Counted from the first letter of the stretch, positions 1 through 14,100 are shown. The stretch is 64,000 bases of DNA from Oasisia sp. SBJ-2009 (GCA_964017155.1 OZ024861.1:23309713-23373712), one strand, 5' to 3'. The notes: generated from the letters alone by a model not told the origin. Numbers and translations are program-made.

Positions 1-699
1 GACAGGTGGGTAGGGCAAGGTCAACAGGTGGGTGAGACAAGGTCAACAGGTGGGTGAGACAAGGTCAACAGGTGGGTGGGACAAGGTCGACAGGTGGGGT
101 AGCAAGGTCAACAGGTGGGTGGGACAAGGTCAACAGGTGGGTGGGACAAGGTCGACAGGTGGGGTAGCAAGGTCAACAGGTGGGTGGGACAAGGTCAACA
201 GGTGGGTGGGACAAGGTCGACAGGTGGGGTAGCAAGGTCAACAGGTGGGTGGGACAAGGTCAACAGGTGGGTGGGACAAGGTCGACAGGTGGGGTAGCAA
301 GGTCAACAGGTGGGAGGGACAAGGTCAACAGGTGGGAGGGACAAGGTCAACAGGTGGGAGGGACAAGGTCAACAGGTGGGAGGGACAAGGTCAACAGGTG
401 GGAGGGACAAGGTCAACAGGTGGGAGGGACAAGGTCAACAGGTGGGAGGGACAAGGTCAACAGGTGGGTGGGACAAGGTCAACAGGTGGGAGGGACAAGG
501 TCAACAGGTGGGTGAGACAAGGTCAACAGGTGAATGGGACAAAGTCAACAGGTGGGTGGGACAGGGTCGACAGGTGGGGTAGCAAGGTCGACAGGTGGGT
601 GGGACAAGGTCAACAGGTGGGTGGGGCAAGGTCGACAGGTGGGTGGGACAAGGTCAACAGGTGGGTGGGGCAAGGTCAACAGGTGGGTGGGGCAAGGTT
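1..699 (+). repeat. 22/21-bp minisatellite in ASCC3 intron
   Basis: Tandem units of 22 bp (gacaaggtcaacaggtgggt plus two bases) mixed with a 21-bp variant (gtcgacaggtggggtagcaa plus one). Between about 50 and 310 they form a 65-bp higher-order unit (22+22+21). Each unit contains cag followed by gtgggt, a good 5' splice-site match. The array starts before the window, so its relation to the upstream exon is not visible. G-runs are dense on the transcribed strand. Confidence 0.95.
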
Positions 700-945
700 A
701 TCACATGGTGTTAGAGCTAAATATAACAAATATAATAGAACACAAAATTTAAAAGAAATCCAGATTTTCTGTACTTTTATCATGTGAATTTTCCTGTGCA
801 TACATTATTTTGATGCATTTCCATGTGTTGTGTTTCTGTCCAGCCTGTCTTGTGGAGGGTCTCATGCAAGTTCACCAATGTTCCATGCACATGACACCCA
901 CAAGAGCACAGTTAATGTGGCACTCACTGTGACTGCGTATTTCAG

Positions 946-1110
946 ATGTTAGTGACAACTCCTGAGAAGTGGGACGTTGTCACCCGCAAGAGCACAGGTG
1001 ATGTGGCACTTACTCAGCTGGTTCGACTGCTCATTATTGACGAGGTCCATCTGCTGCACGACGACAGGGGAGCAGTCATTGAGACACTTGTCGCCAGAAC
1101 CCTCAGACAG
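946..1110 (+). CDS. ASCC3: ASCC3 exon a: cassette 1 DEVH box
   Basis: Acceptor ttcag, donor gtgtgt, phase 0 at both ends. It begins [16 protein letters not shown] and ends TLRQ. The DExH Walker B (DEVH, 1039-1050) coordinates Mg-ATP. Walker A of this cassette is upstream of the window. Confidence 0.95.
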
Positions 1111-2690
1111 GTGTGTGGCAAGGACTGAGTAGAACTGATTTAAAAAGTGATTTATTTTATACATGCTGATCATGGAAAAGGTCTCGGTATGACAAGTTCC
1201 TGTCTTGCAAGGAGTCACTTTGATCAGAGATTTAATAGTGCATATTTGCATAGCATAATATGTGATCATTAAAGTTGCTCTGACTGCTTCACAGCAGACT
1301 GTTCATTTGAACACCTCTTTATTAAAGGTTTTCTACATAGAACATACTGGAGTCATGTATTCTGGGTCCAATTTACTGAGAGTTGTGGGTAATCACACAA
1401 GATAAAAATTCAACAAATGCTGTAGTTCAAACTTCACCTCATCAATGAGGGAATTACTTTTTTGGGCGATCAAAAATATATCTTTCACAGCCAATTCCAC
1501 GCTCATAACATATTTACCAAGACATTACCTGGCATGCTGCCCAGTTCTCATGTCCACACTAGTGTGCATTAGTACAGGTTTTACACAACAGGCGGTGTCA
1601 CACTAACAATTGTTTTCCTATACTAAAAATGTAAAGGTAAGTTCTTATATAGTGCAGCATCCAGTCTTCAGGAATGCTCAAAGCACTTTACACTTTATTT
1701 CCCTGACTGTTCAATTAAACACTGTCTCAACTTCTCTGTGAAGCATCCAGCCATGCTCCAATTAATGTGCGAAGACTGCTCATACACATATCCACTACTG
1801 TCTACAGCCATGTACTCATACAGCTGAGTAAACTGGAGCAATGTAGAGTGAAAAAACTGGTCCACGGTTTAACACTGTAGCACAGGATTCAAACCCGGGC
1901 TGTCTTAATCGAGACTCCGAAGCTCTACCCCAGAGCCACTGTCAACTTAGTCAATACACACGACGACTACCAACCCACTGTGTAATGATGTACATCTCAG
2001 GTGTCTTTATGAGTTTGTGTGGTCCACCTGTAGACTGTCACCTGTGCCCTGTGTCGTAGGTGGAGTCGTCCCAGAGCCTCATTCGTATCCTAGGTCTGTC
2101 GGCCACACTGCCCAACTACATCGACGTCGCCCGCTTCCTCTGTGTCAACCCACAGACCGGGCTGTTCTTCTTTGACGGGCGCTTCAGGCCCGTGCCACTC
2201 GCCATGACCTTCATAGGTGGGTTTAGGGGGATAGACTCACACATAGACAGGCCAGGGACATGTGTGTACAGACATGTGTGCACACACATACACACCGCAC
2301 ACACCGCACACACACGCACGCACGCACGCACACACGCACATACACATGCACACACAAACACGCACACACAGACACACACAAACACGCACACACACACACA
2401 GACACACGCACACACACACGCACGCACACACGCACACACACGCACAGACAGACAGATACACACGCACACACACACACGCACACACATGCAGACAGACAGA
2501 CAGACAGACACACACAGACACACACACAGATCCACACACACACACACACAGACACACGCACACACACACAGACACACGCACACACACACACACACGCACA
2601 CACAGACAGACACACGCACACACACACATGCACACACATGCACATGCACACACAGACACACGCACAAGCACACACACACACACACACACA

Positions 2691-2731
<41 letters not shown>

Positions 2732-2782
2732 ACACATACACACACATACACACACATACACACACACACACAGACACACAGA

Positions 2783-2833
<51 letters not shown>

Positions 2834-2876
2834 GCACACATACACACACATACACACACACGCACACACATACGCA

Positions 2877-2918
<42 letters not shown>

Positions 2919-4965
2919 AACACACATACATATGCACACCCACACACCTTTGGGAATACATTCAGTTCATTTTGCATCTTTGAGCTTTGATTACTCATCC
3001 CTGTTGCCTGTGGTGTGTGTGTGTCCAGGGGTGAAGGCCGTCAACCGCATGCAGCAGCTGCAGGACTACAACACCATCTGCTACGAGAAGGCAGTGAAAC
3101 AGGTCAAGCAGGGCTACCAGGTAGGCACAGGGGGCTGACAGGTAGGCACAGGGGGCTGTCAGGTAGGCATGGGGGGCTACCAGGTAGGCACAGGGGGCTA
3201 CCAGGTAGGCACAGGGGGCTGTCAGGTAGGCACAGGGGGCTACCAGGTAGGCACAGTGGGGCTGTCAGGTAGACACAGGGGGCTGTCAGGTAGGCACAGG
3301 GGGCTACCAGTTAGGCACAGTGGGGCTGTCAGGTAGGCACAGGGGGCTGTGAAGTAGGCACAGAGGGGGTGTCAGGTAGGCACAGAGGGGGTGTCAGGTA
3401 GGCACAGAGGGGGTGTCAGGTAGGCACAGAGGGGGTGTCAGGTAGGCACAGAGGGGGTGTCAGGTAGGCACAGAGGGGGTGTCAGGTAGGCACAGAGGGG
3501 GTGTCAGGTAGGCACAGAGGGGGTGTCAGGTAGGCACAGAGGGGGTGTCAGGTAGGCACAGAGGGGGTGTCAGGTAGGCACAGAGGGGGTGTCAGGTAGG
3601 CACAGAGGGGGTGTCAGGTAGGCACAGAGGGGGTGTCAGGTAGGCACAGAGGGGGTGTCAGGTAGGCACAGAGGGGGTGTCAGGTAGGCACAGAGGGGGT
3701 GTCAGGTAGGCACAGAGGGGGTGTCAGGTAGGCACAGAGGGGGTGTCAGGTAGGCACAGAGGGGGTGTCAGGTAGGCACAGAGGGGGTGTCAGGTAGGCA
3801 CAGAGGGGGTGTCAGGTAGGCACAGAGGGGGTGTCAGGTAGGCCCAGTGGGACTCACTGGGGATGTCCAACAGGCATGGTTGACATTCAGGAAGCACCAG
3901 ATAGACTGTGTGGGGACACCAAAGAGGCAAAATGGATTACTAGGAAATTATAGTCTTTATATAATTATAGTAATTCTGGCTAATGTTTTTCCAAAACAAT
4001 AGAAGTGTGTTTATTCTACAGGTGATGACTTGTTACCTGTGCAGGTGATGGTGTTTGTCATACAGATGATGACTTGTTACCTGTGCAGGTGATGGTGTTT
4101 GTCATACAGATGATGACTTGTTACCTGTGCAGGTGATGGTGTTTGTCATACAGATGATGACTTGTTACCTGTGCAGGTGATGGTGTTTGTCATCCAGGTG
4201 ATGACTTGTTACCTGTGCAGGTGATGGTGTTTGTCATACAGGTGATGACTTGTTACCTGTGCAGGTGATGGTGTTTGTACATGCAAGGAATGAGACGGTG
4301 CGCACAGCCATGGTGATGAGAGAACAGGCCAAGAACAAGGGCGACATCACGCTCTTCACGACAAAGTCTAGTCCACGTTATGGCGAGGCGCTCAAACAGG
4401 TCAGATTTAACAACTAGGGGTCCTGTGCTAATTCTGGCCTTTTATAGTTCACGCGTAAATCCTGGGCATGCAAATCTTTTAATAGCATGGAATTTCATTA
4501 GTTAAAAGTCAAGAATCAGAATTTTTAAACGACATGAAAAAGCGTGGAATTCTGAGTGTGTCATGTAATTTAATTGTTTCTCAAGTGCGTGAACCCATTA
4601 CAAAACAATGAAATTCTGTCAGGTACAAGAAAGACCTTTAGAAAGGCAGAACATTTTAAAAACATGGCCATGAATTACTAAAGATGTTTTGTCGTGTGAT
4701 TTTTGAAATGATTGTTTTGTTGGACATGTTTTGGTAATTAAATATTCTCCTCTTGTCCCACAGTTTTCCCGATCCAGAAATCGTCAAATGCAGGAGCTGT
4801 TTCCCGATGGGTTTGGGATCCACCATGCTGGGATGCTGCGTCAGGACAGGAACCTGGTGGAGAGATACTTCTCTGAGGGCTTCATCAAGGTGCTTGTGTG
4901 TACAGCCACGCTCGCCTGGGGAGTGAACCTACCAGCTCATGCCGTCATCATCAAGGTGGGCAATG

Positions 4966-5004
<39 letters not shown>

Positions 5005-5108
5005 TGTGTGTGTGTGTGTGTGAGTGTGAGTGTTTGTGTGTGTGTTTGTGTGTGTGTTTGTGTGTGTGTGCGTGCGTGAGTGCGTGGGTGGGTGCGTGTG
5101 TGTTTGTG

Positions 5109-5140
<32 letters not shown>

Positions 5141-8100
5141 TGCGTGTGTATTCATGTGTATTCGTGTGTATTCGTGTGTGTGTGGGTGCGTGCATGCTTG
5201 TGTGTTTATATGTTGTGTGTGAGTATGAATATGTATGCATGCATATGAATGGCTCCTTAAGTATCTGTTTATGTGTTAGTTTACATGTGTGTCTGTGTGT
5301 TAGTTTACGTGTGTGTTAGTTTACATGTGTGTTTGTGTGTTAGTTTATACATGTGTCTGAGCATCTGTTTGTGCATGTGTTCATATATGTGCTTGTGCAT
5401 GTGTTTGTTTCACTTTTTGTGCATGAGTTTGTCTTTCTTTCCATTTGTCTCCTTGTACATTTGCATGTGCATCTATTTGTGTATTTGTGCATATGTTTGT
5501 GTCTGTTTGCTCTCTTAATGCACTTGTCTATTTGAGTGTTGCTACATTTATTTCTGCATGTATATGTGTGCATCTGTACATATTTCCATGCGTGTTTGTA
5601 TATGTTTGTGTGAAAAATAATATGTAATAATTGGGTTATGTGATAAAACAATACTCATATCCACCAGTAATTGAGTACTTATTAGTTTTTCGAATATTTG
5701 TGGAGCAAAAAATCAACAAATATTGAACAATAACATTATGAGCGCATGACCTAGGCAGCTGTTTGGGGCTGGTGCAAAATTTTACATTTTGATTTAATCC
5801 ACAGCTTCCTCCATTTCACCATCTTGCCAGCTTGAATCCTTATTATCAATCAGTCTCATCAGTATAGATGAGGAAATTAACACTGGGCACATTGCTTCTC
5901 TACTCAATATCGTTTGCATTTTGATTGATACCAACTGTTGCTATACACATTTCAGGGCACAAATATCTACCATGCGAAGAAGGGTGCGTTTGTTGACCTT
6001 GGCATCCTAGACGTCATGCAGATCTTTGGTCGTGCCGGCCGGCCGCAGTACGACACATTCGGCAGTGGCACCATCATCACCGAGCACGACAAACTCGCCC
6101 ACTACTTGTCTCTGCTTACGCAACAGAACCCGATAGAGTCTCAGTTCATCAACAGTCTCACGGACAATCTCAATGCCGAGGTAGATGTAACCAGGAGCCT
6201 GTAGCGTAACCATTTCAGTGCTAGTCAAGATTGAACCATTTCAGTTATACTTATACACCCCTGATCTGTTATAACCACTGAGTACGGCATTCCCAGTGAT
6301 GTGCAGCAAAGTTGACAACCTCCTTTCAAGTCAAGATTTGAGAACAATATATGCATTTTATGAATAGGGATGTTTTTTCGGAAAGTACGATCGTCAGCAA
6401 GTAAAATGAGCTGTACTATATTACAATACAATAAAAACTTTATTGTCCCGAACCGGGAAATTCGTGACAACTGGTACACTGCTCTTGCTCCGGGTTTATT
6501 CTGTAACTTTTATCATCATCATACTTTCGAATGCAATCATCATCCAGTATAGTTTCGTCGCCAAAACTATCACATAAGCCATCCAAAAACGTGTGATTGC
6601 AAATCACTGGTTGAAATACTGCCTTCCACCATGGTAGCCCCCACAGGTTTGGATAAACCATCTTCAAAAACCAAGAAAATCTGTAAACTATTAGTGATAA
6701 CTTTCTGTATATTTGGTGTAACGTTTTTTGTAGTTTATGCCATGTTTCATATGTAGTGTTTTATGACTTATATAATTGTTTGCTGTCTTTATGGCAGTGA
6801 TGCCACTGCTATCGTCTTGCATGTTTGGTTTGATGCCGGCAAGGCAATGATGCCATAATTACCTGCAGGTTTCCCTGGGAACTGTAACGAATGTGGAGGA
6901 GGGCGCCAAGTGGCTGAGCTACACGTACCTCTATGTCCGCATGCGCCGTAACCCCATGGTCTACGGGGTGCCCTACCAAACCCTCGAGGTACGGAACCAT
7001 TGAATTCTTCTCTCCCTTTTTCTATGGTACAGTATGTATGAAGTTTCTTTTTACAACTATTTTACAACTTGGTCAGCAGTGACAGTGGTTACACGATTTA
7101 CTTTACTCACTCGACCAATGGGGGCTGTTTGTCTGGGTCACATGACTGCCATTGCACCTGCCAAGCTTCGCCCAATTTGTTGAAAAATGTGTGGCAAAGG
7201 CCTTTGAATAGTGTTTTCTGCTTTGTTTTATGAAAGTCAAGAGGAACACTTTACACAGTCATTTTAAATATAAAACCAACATTTTTTAAGAGCCACATAT
7301 ATAACATATAAATCTTCAGAAACATGAGCTCATAAATGTGGCTTAGAGAAAAGTACACATTCATCATCAGTAACAGTCTTTCAGGGGTTGAGTATAGAGG
7401 GTAAACAACACCACCAGGTTAGTAAACTTACATAAATTTGCAGCATATTTAATACTCAACTTCATTTTTACGTCAAAGCATGACATAGTGCACAGACAAA
7501 TAATCTCTGTTGTGCGATAATAATAAATGGTTCACCATTGCACCACCAGGAGGACCCGACCTTGGAGGAACACAGACGAGACCTGATCGTGATCGCTGCT
7601 CGTTCATTGGACAAGGCTAGGATGATTCGCTTTGTCGAAGGGACCGGCTACATGTACTCTACCGACCTTGGCCGCACTGCGAGTCACTTCTACATCAAGT
7701 TTGACACTGTTGAGGTTAGTCTGACATTGACAATATGCAATGCATGACCTAGTAGAGATCTTATCATAAGAATGGGTCATGTCGTTTAGTTTTGTCATGG
7801 TAAAGGAACTGCATATGATCGATACAGAGATCTAAGGATTTCTGCCATGTTGTAAGAATTGCACAAGTTCTCATTGATGGTTTATGAGTTGCTTAAATAC
7901 CCCCTGAACTCCTGCGTTGGCCCAAGTTTGGGGCGTTTGGAGGAATCACCTGAGACCTGAGAAGGTTTAAGAATTACTCATTATTCACTTCCATGTAAAG
8001 TCTGGTGACAACTTCTATATTGTCTCCTGGTGGTACTGCTTCTGTTTCATCTTAAAGTCTGGCGACAACTTCCGTCTACTGATGAGGTCTTGGTGACAGC

Positions 8101-11100
8101 TTCTGTTTCATTTTAGAGTCTGGCGACAACTTCCGTCTACTGATGAGGTCTTGGTGACAGCTTCTGTTTCATTTTAAAGTCTGGCGACAACTTCTGTTTC
8201 CTGTAGGTCTTCAATGAAATGTTCAAGCCAATGATGACGGAAGACAAAGTTCTGGAAATGGTGTCAAAGGCACAGGAGTTTGAACAGATCAAGGTAAGGG
8301 ACACAGTACTTAACCCTTTCACTGCTACAGCCCTCAGATGCTGTGATCACTGAACACTGCATTCCCAGTGACTTGACATGAAAACCGACTGAATCACTTC
8401 AACTCAACACTTAAAAAAATTGTCACAGTAATGATGTGAGGCAGTGTGAAATGACTGACACTATGTGTCTTTTATTGTTGTGATTAAAGTTACATCTGTC
8501 ATAAAAAGTAGTCTTGAATATCTTGTTCAAAAAGCCTTGAAAAGTCTTGAATACCCTTGAATTTGAAATCTTCAAAAGTATATGAACCCTGTAAGATGTA
8601 CACCAGCCTGTGTACCTGAGTATTACCTGTACACACGTGTACACCAGGCTGTGTACCTGAGTATTACCTGTACACGTGTACACCAGCCTGTGCTAGGCTA
8701 GCGCTGTGCCTAAAATCTGTTTAGCCAATTTGGCTAAAGGTCAGAAATTAGTTTAGCCAAATGAGATTCTCTTTAGCCATTTTTTTAGATCAATTAAATT
8801 ACCCGGTTTGAAAGTGCAAAACAAGACATAATATAATAAAAAAATTCTATACAATATCCACAAGAACAAAAATTCCTATTTTAATTAACTAAACATTTAT
8901 ATATTTAGCTAAACATAATATATAACGCAAACAAACATCCAGTATAATTTAACAGAACATTGTTTAACAATAAAATGAAACCTGTAAAAATGTTGGGAAT
9001 TGTGCAAAATATAAAGAAACAGCACCTAACACATACTATTAATGTAATAAAATTTACATTACAGGTGTGTATAACATAAATTGAAAGATAAACTTTTATA
9101 ACAAGGTAAAATAATTAAGAACCACCTACTCTACTCTTGCTGCCCCGCAGTGATTCAAACAGTGTATTGATAATAATTATTACCTATCTTAAAACTTCAT
9201 TTGACTGCTCAGTAATTGAATACAGTAATTCACCAAATTAGTTAACTGTGGCTGACTGTAATCCTGGCCTGGGTGACGCAGGCTATATTTAATAAAACAC
9301 GTTTTTGACATGCATCTTTCTATCTGTAATGTTTCTGGTGGTGAAACTTGTTAAACATACATGAATTACAATCTACATTGGCATTTTATTGAATAGTTAC
9401 CAGATGGCACATTGATTAATCATTGACAATGCCATGTGACTGCGCCTGCGATACTGAGCGATAATATGGAACCTGTCGGGTACAGCGTTGTACTTGACTC
9501 AAACTTGTAATTAGTGCCATCAGGCAGGTCCCCATTGTCTAGCAAACACAATTCTTGATTGATTTAAGCTCCCCTATTGTCTGTGAGCATGGCTAAGTGG
9601 AGGGATTAGCGACCTATTGTTTACCCAGCAGGTCACGTTACGCCGACTGGTTATTTGGGTCAGTTGAATGTGCGATCGTTTAGGCAACTTTAACAGAGCT
9701 GGGTGTTGAATAATGCAGTCATGTATTGCTGATAACATCAATAATAATGACAGATATAACGTTTCGCCAATTTGGCGAAGAGGTTTAATTTATTTTCGCC
9801 AAATAGAAAACCGTTTCGCCTATGGCGCAAATGGCGATCGACAGCGCTAGCCTAGCTGTGTACCTGAGTATTACCTGTACTCACCTGTACACCAGCCTGT
9901 GTACCTGAGTGTTACCTGTACACACATGTACACCAGCCTGTGTACCTGTGTGTTACCTGTACCTACCTGTACACCAGCCTGTGTACCTGAGTATTACCTG
10001 TACACACCTGCACACCAGCCTGTGTACCTGAGTGTTACCTGAACACACCTGTACACCAGCCTGTGTACCTGAGTGTTACCTGTACACACCTGTACACCAG
10101 CCTGTGTACTTGAGTATTACCTGTACACACCTGTACACCAGCCTGTGTACCTGTGTGTTACCTGTACCTACCTGTACACCAGCCTGTGTTCCTGAGTGTT
10201 ACCTGTACACACCTGTACACCAGCCTGTGTACCTGAGTGTTACCTGTACACACCTGTACATCAGCCCGTGTACATGAGTGTTACCTGTACATACCTGTAC
10301 ACCAGCCCGTGTACCTGAGTGTTACCTGTACACACCTGTACACCAGCCTGTGTACCTGAGTGTTACCTGTACACACCTGTACACCAGCCTGTGTACCTGA
10401 GTGTTACCTGTACACACCTGTACACCAGCCTGTGTACCTGAGTGTTACCTGTACATACCTGTACACCAGCCTGTGTACCTGAGTGTTACCTGTACACACC
10501 TGTACACCAGCCTGTGTACCTGAGTGTTACCTGTACATACCTGTACACCAGCCTGTGTACCTGAGTGTTAACTGTACATACCTGTACACCAGCCTGTGTA
10601 CCTGAGTGTTACCTGTACATACCTGTACACCAGCCTGTGTACCTGAGTGTTACCTGTACATACCTGTACACCAGCCCGTGTACCTGAGTGTTACCTGTAC
10701 ACACATGTACACCAGCCTGTGTACTTGAGTATCACCTATACACACCTGTACACCAGCCTGTGTACCTGAGTGTTACCTGTACACCAGCCTGTGTACCTGA
10801 GTGTTACCTGTACACCAGCCTGTGTACCTGAGTGTTACCTGTACACCAGCCTGTGTACCTGAGTGTTACCTGTACACCAGCCTGTGTACCTGAGTGTTAC
10901 CTGTACACCAGCCTGTGTACCTGTGTTTACCTGTACAGGTGAGAGACGAGGAGTTGGAGGAGCTAGACTTCCACCTTTCAGACACCTGTGTGCTGCCAGT
11001 GGCGGGGGGCTCGGAGAATGCGTACGGCAAAGTGAACATCCTCCTACAGACCTACATTGGTAGAGGAACAGTTAATGGCTTCTCCCTCATCTCCGACCAG

Positions 11101-14100
11101 GCTTATGTCGCACAGGTACGCAGTGAAATATATGTCTTTTATCAATAAAAAATGAACTATTTCTTCTCATTGAGGAAATTTAAACTAATTAATACATATC
11201 GTTAAAGAAATAATTAGTAAAATCATGTAGTGTAATAGTAAACATCCAAATAGCTAGACATCAAAAGTAGATTTGATGTGAAGAATCTTGGGACAGTTTA
11301 AATATGTTCAAGCATTCCATCACATGTTGGTATTTGTCACACATCCATAAAGGTAATCTATTATTCTAAACTATTTTAAACTATGTTGCAACTAAGATAT
11401 TGCCATTGACAAAATAATTTTTCTCATAGATATTACTTTCTCTGTATACATAAATTAATACTATAATTATAATTTTCCCAGAATGCAGCAAGGATTGTGC
11501 GAGGCCTATTTGAGGTGGCACTGAGGAAGGGTTGGCCATTGATGGCCGGGCGCCTGCTGCAGCTGAGTAAGATCATTGAGAGGCGACTGTGGGGCTTTGA
11601 GAACCCTCTGCGCCAGTTCACCTACCTACCTGTTGAGATCCTCCAAAAGATCGAGGCGAAGAAACTGAGCCTGGATATGCTGCGGGAAGCCAGTGCTACT
11701 GACATAGGTCAGTGCGAGAATTTCCCATCAGTTTTTTTACATTTTAATTATTTTATATTTATTAAATTATTTATTACCATTAACCATACATAAATTTATC
11801 AGTACTGTTGTTATGGAATGTTTTGTTAAATTGATTATTATGTATATTTATGACTAATAGGTAATTTCTTTCTTTCTTTATTTTTATAGTTAATTTGAGC
11901 TATTTTTTATTAATAATTTTTTATTATCTATTTTTATATATTTTTAAATATTAGTATTCTTATTGCATAAAGTTATCCTTTTTATATATGTATTTTAATA
12001 GTAACATGTTGTGAAGCACAATGAACAATTATAGATGTGGACCCATATGAAATACAAATATATTATTCTTATTTTTACCATATTCATCAGCCAATAAAGG
12101 TCTCCTCACTGACGTTTTACCTGTCTCACTTCTACCCGAATTACAATCAGCACTTCTGCATGGCAGACCAGTTCTTTGGCATTGACAATGTCTGCTACTT
12201 AAATAGGTTTATGTCACAATTACTCGCTATGTAGAGGCACGTTATACATCATCTTTAGAAGTGTGCCATAACATTTCAACTGCGCTAATCATGGATTATC
12301 ACCTGGTTGACATTTTTCCTGATTTGTAGAGTTTTTTGAATAACTGACTACAAAGATCTTCGACGGCAATAATGGCAGACCCTAAATTGTGCATTTGGCG
12401 AACTGATTATTCCCATCATATCAATCTATCAATGAAGTACGCCTTCCAGGTCATCTAGTCCACCATGTGCGCATGGGGTCAAGGGTCAAGCAATGTGTCG
12501 ACCAGATTCCTGCTCTCGGTCTCGAGGCGAGCATTCAGCCAATCACACGCACTGTACTCAGAGTGAGGCTGGAGCTGACTCCGGAGTTTCAGTGGAGCGA
12601 TCGCGTTCATGGGATGGGAGCAGAACCCTTTTGGGTGTGGGTTGAGGACCCAGAAAACAACCACATCTACCACTCGGAGTACTTCATGATGCACAAGAAG
12701 CACGTATGTAGATGGTGGTCTACCAATAAGTAGTGATAATTACACAACTAGCTACTTACTTCTATAATATACTGCCAACTTGATGAAAATTTCACGAAAA
12801 TAAGTAGTGAGTATGTATATTTCAGTCTATGGGTATATTGATGCACCTCAGTTACCAACCACTGCGAGATTAATCTGCGATTCCTTAGAAGATAAGTAGG
12901 GCCATCTGTTTTCAATATTCTCCATTGGTTGGTGTGTTTTTAATAGTCTTAGGGGTGGTACTGAATACTGTACAGGTTGTTCCTTCAGCACATTACATGA
13001 TTGTGCGACTTTCCTGAAGTGTGACACTTTGGAGATGTTTTATGAAAGATGTGTTTAAGATCCTGCTCACATTCGTGATAACAGGCACAACTACTTCAGG
13101 AAACTGTTTCCAACATGTATGTGTATGTAGTGCACTCTCTGTTTCTCTGTCTGTCTGTCTATCTGTTTGTCTCTTTCTGTCTCTCATTGCTTCTCTCTCC
13201 CTCCCTCTCCCTCTCTCTCTCACTTTCTCTCGCTCACTCCATCCCTGTCTCTCTCACTTTCTCTCGCTCTCTCCATCCCTGTCTCTCTCACTTTCTCTTG
13301 CTCTCTCCATCCCTGTCTCTCTCACTTTCTCTTGCTCTCTCCATCCCTGTCTCTCTCACTTTCTCCCGCTCTCTCCATCCCTGTCTCTCTCACTTTCTCC
13401 CGCTCTCTCCATCCCTGTCTCTCTCACTTTCTCTTGCTCTCTCCATCCCTGTCTCTCTCACTTTCTCTTGCTCTCTCCATCCCTGTCTCTCTCACTTTCT
13501 CCCGCTCTCTCCATCCCTGTCTCTCTCACTTTCTCTTGCTCTCTCCATCCCTGTCTCTCTCACTTTCTCTTGCTCTCTCCATCCCTGTCTCTCTCACTTT
13601 CTCTTGCTCTCTCCATCCCTGTCTCTCTCACTTTCTCCCGCTCTCTCCATCCCTGTCTCTCTCACTTTCTCCCGCTCTCTCCATCCCTGTCTCTCTCACT
13701 TTCTCTTGCTCTCTCCATCCCTGTCTCTCTCACTTTCTCTCGCTCACTCCATCCCTGTATCTCTCACTTTCTCTCGCTCTCTCCATCCCTGTCTCTCTCA
13801 CTTTCTCTTGCTCTCTCCATCCCTGTCTCTCTCACTTTCTCTTGCTCTCTCCATCCCTGTCTCTCTCACTTTCTCCCGCTCTCTCCATCCCTGTCTCTCT
13901 CACTTTCTCCCGCTCTCTCCATCCCTGTCTCTCTCACTTTCTCTTGCTCTCTCCATCCCTGTCTCTCTCACTTTCTCTCGCTCTCTCCATCCCTGTCTCT
14001 CTCACTTTCTCTCGCTCTCTCCATCCCTGTCTCTCTCACTTTCTCTTGCTCTCTCCATCCCTGTCTCTCTCACTTTCTCCCGCTCTCTCCATCCCTGTCT

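Noticed and set aside
1875..1946. tRNA gene on the minus strand
   Set aside because: A and B boxes are present but the anticodon arm does not fold well, and the sequence continues into a SINE body shared with 32561-32736.
2060..2998. HTHTHT- and VCVCVC-type proteins in both strands
   Set aside because: Translation of the (CA)n microsatellite. Only 2060-2216 is exon.
3361..3842. Regular direct repeats that resemble a CRISPR array
   Set aside because: Units are contiguous without unique spacers and the context is a eukaryotic intron. The same holds for the other arrays.
10032..10277. Short frame with [16 protein letters not shown] repeats
   Set aside because: It arises from the 41-bp minisatellite.
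11708..12449. 65-codon frame at 12037-12234 as an extra ASCC3 exon
   Set aside because: Exons k and l join exactly at a Gly codon without it, and it has no match to the family at this position.
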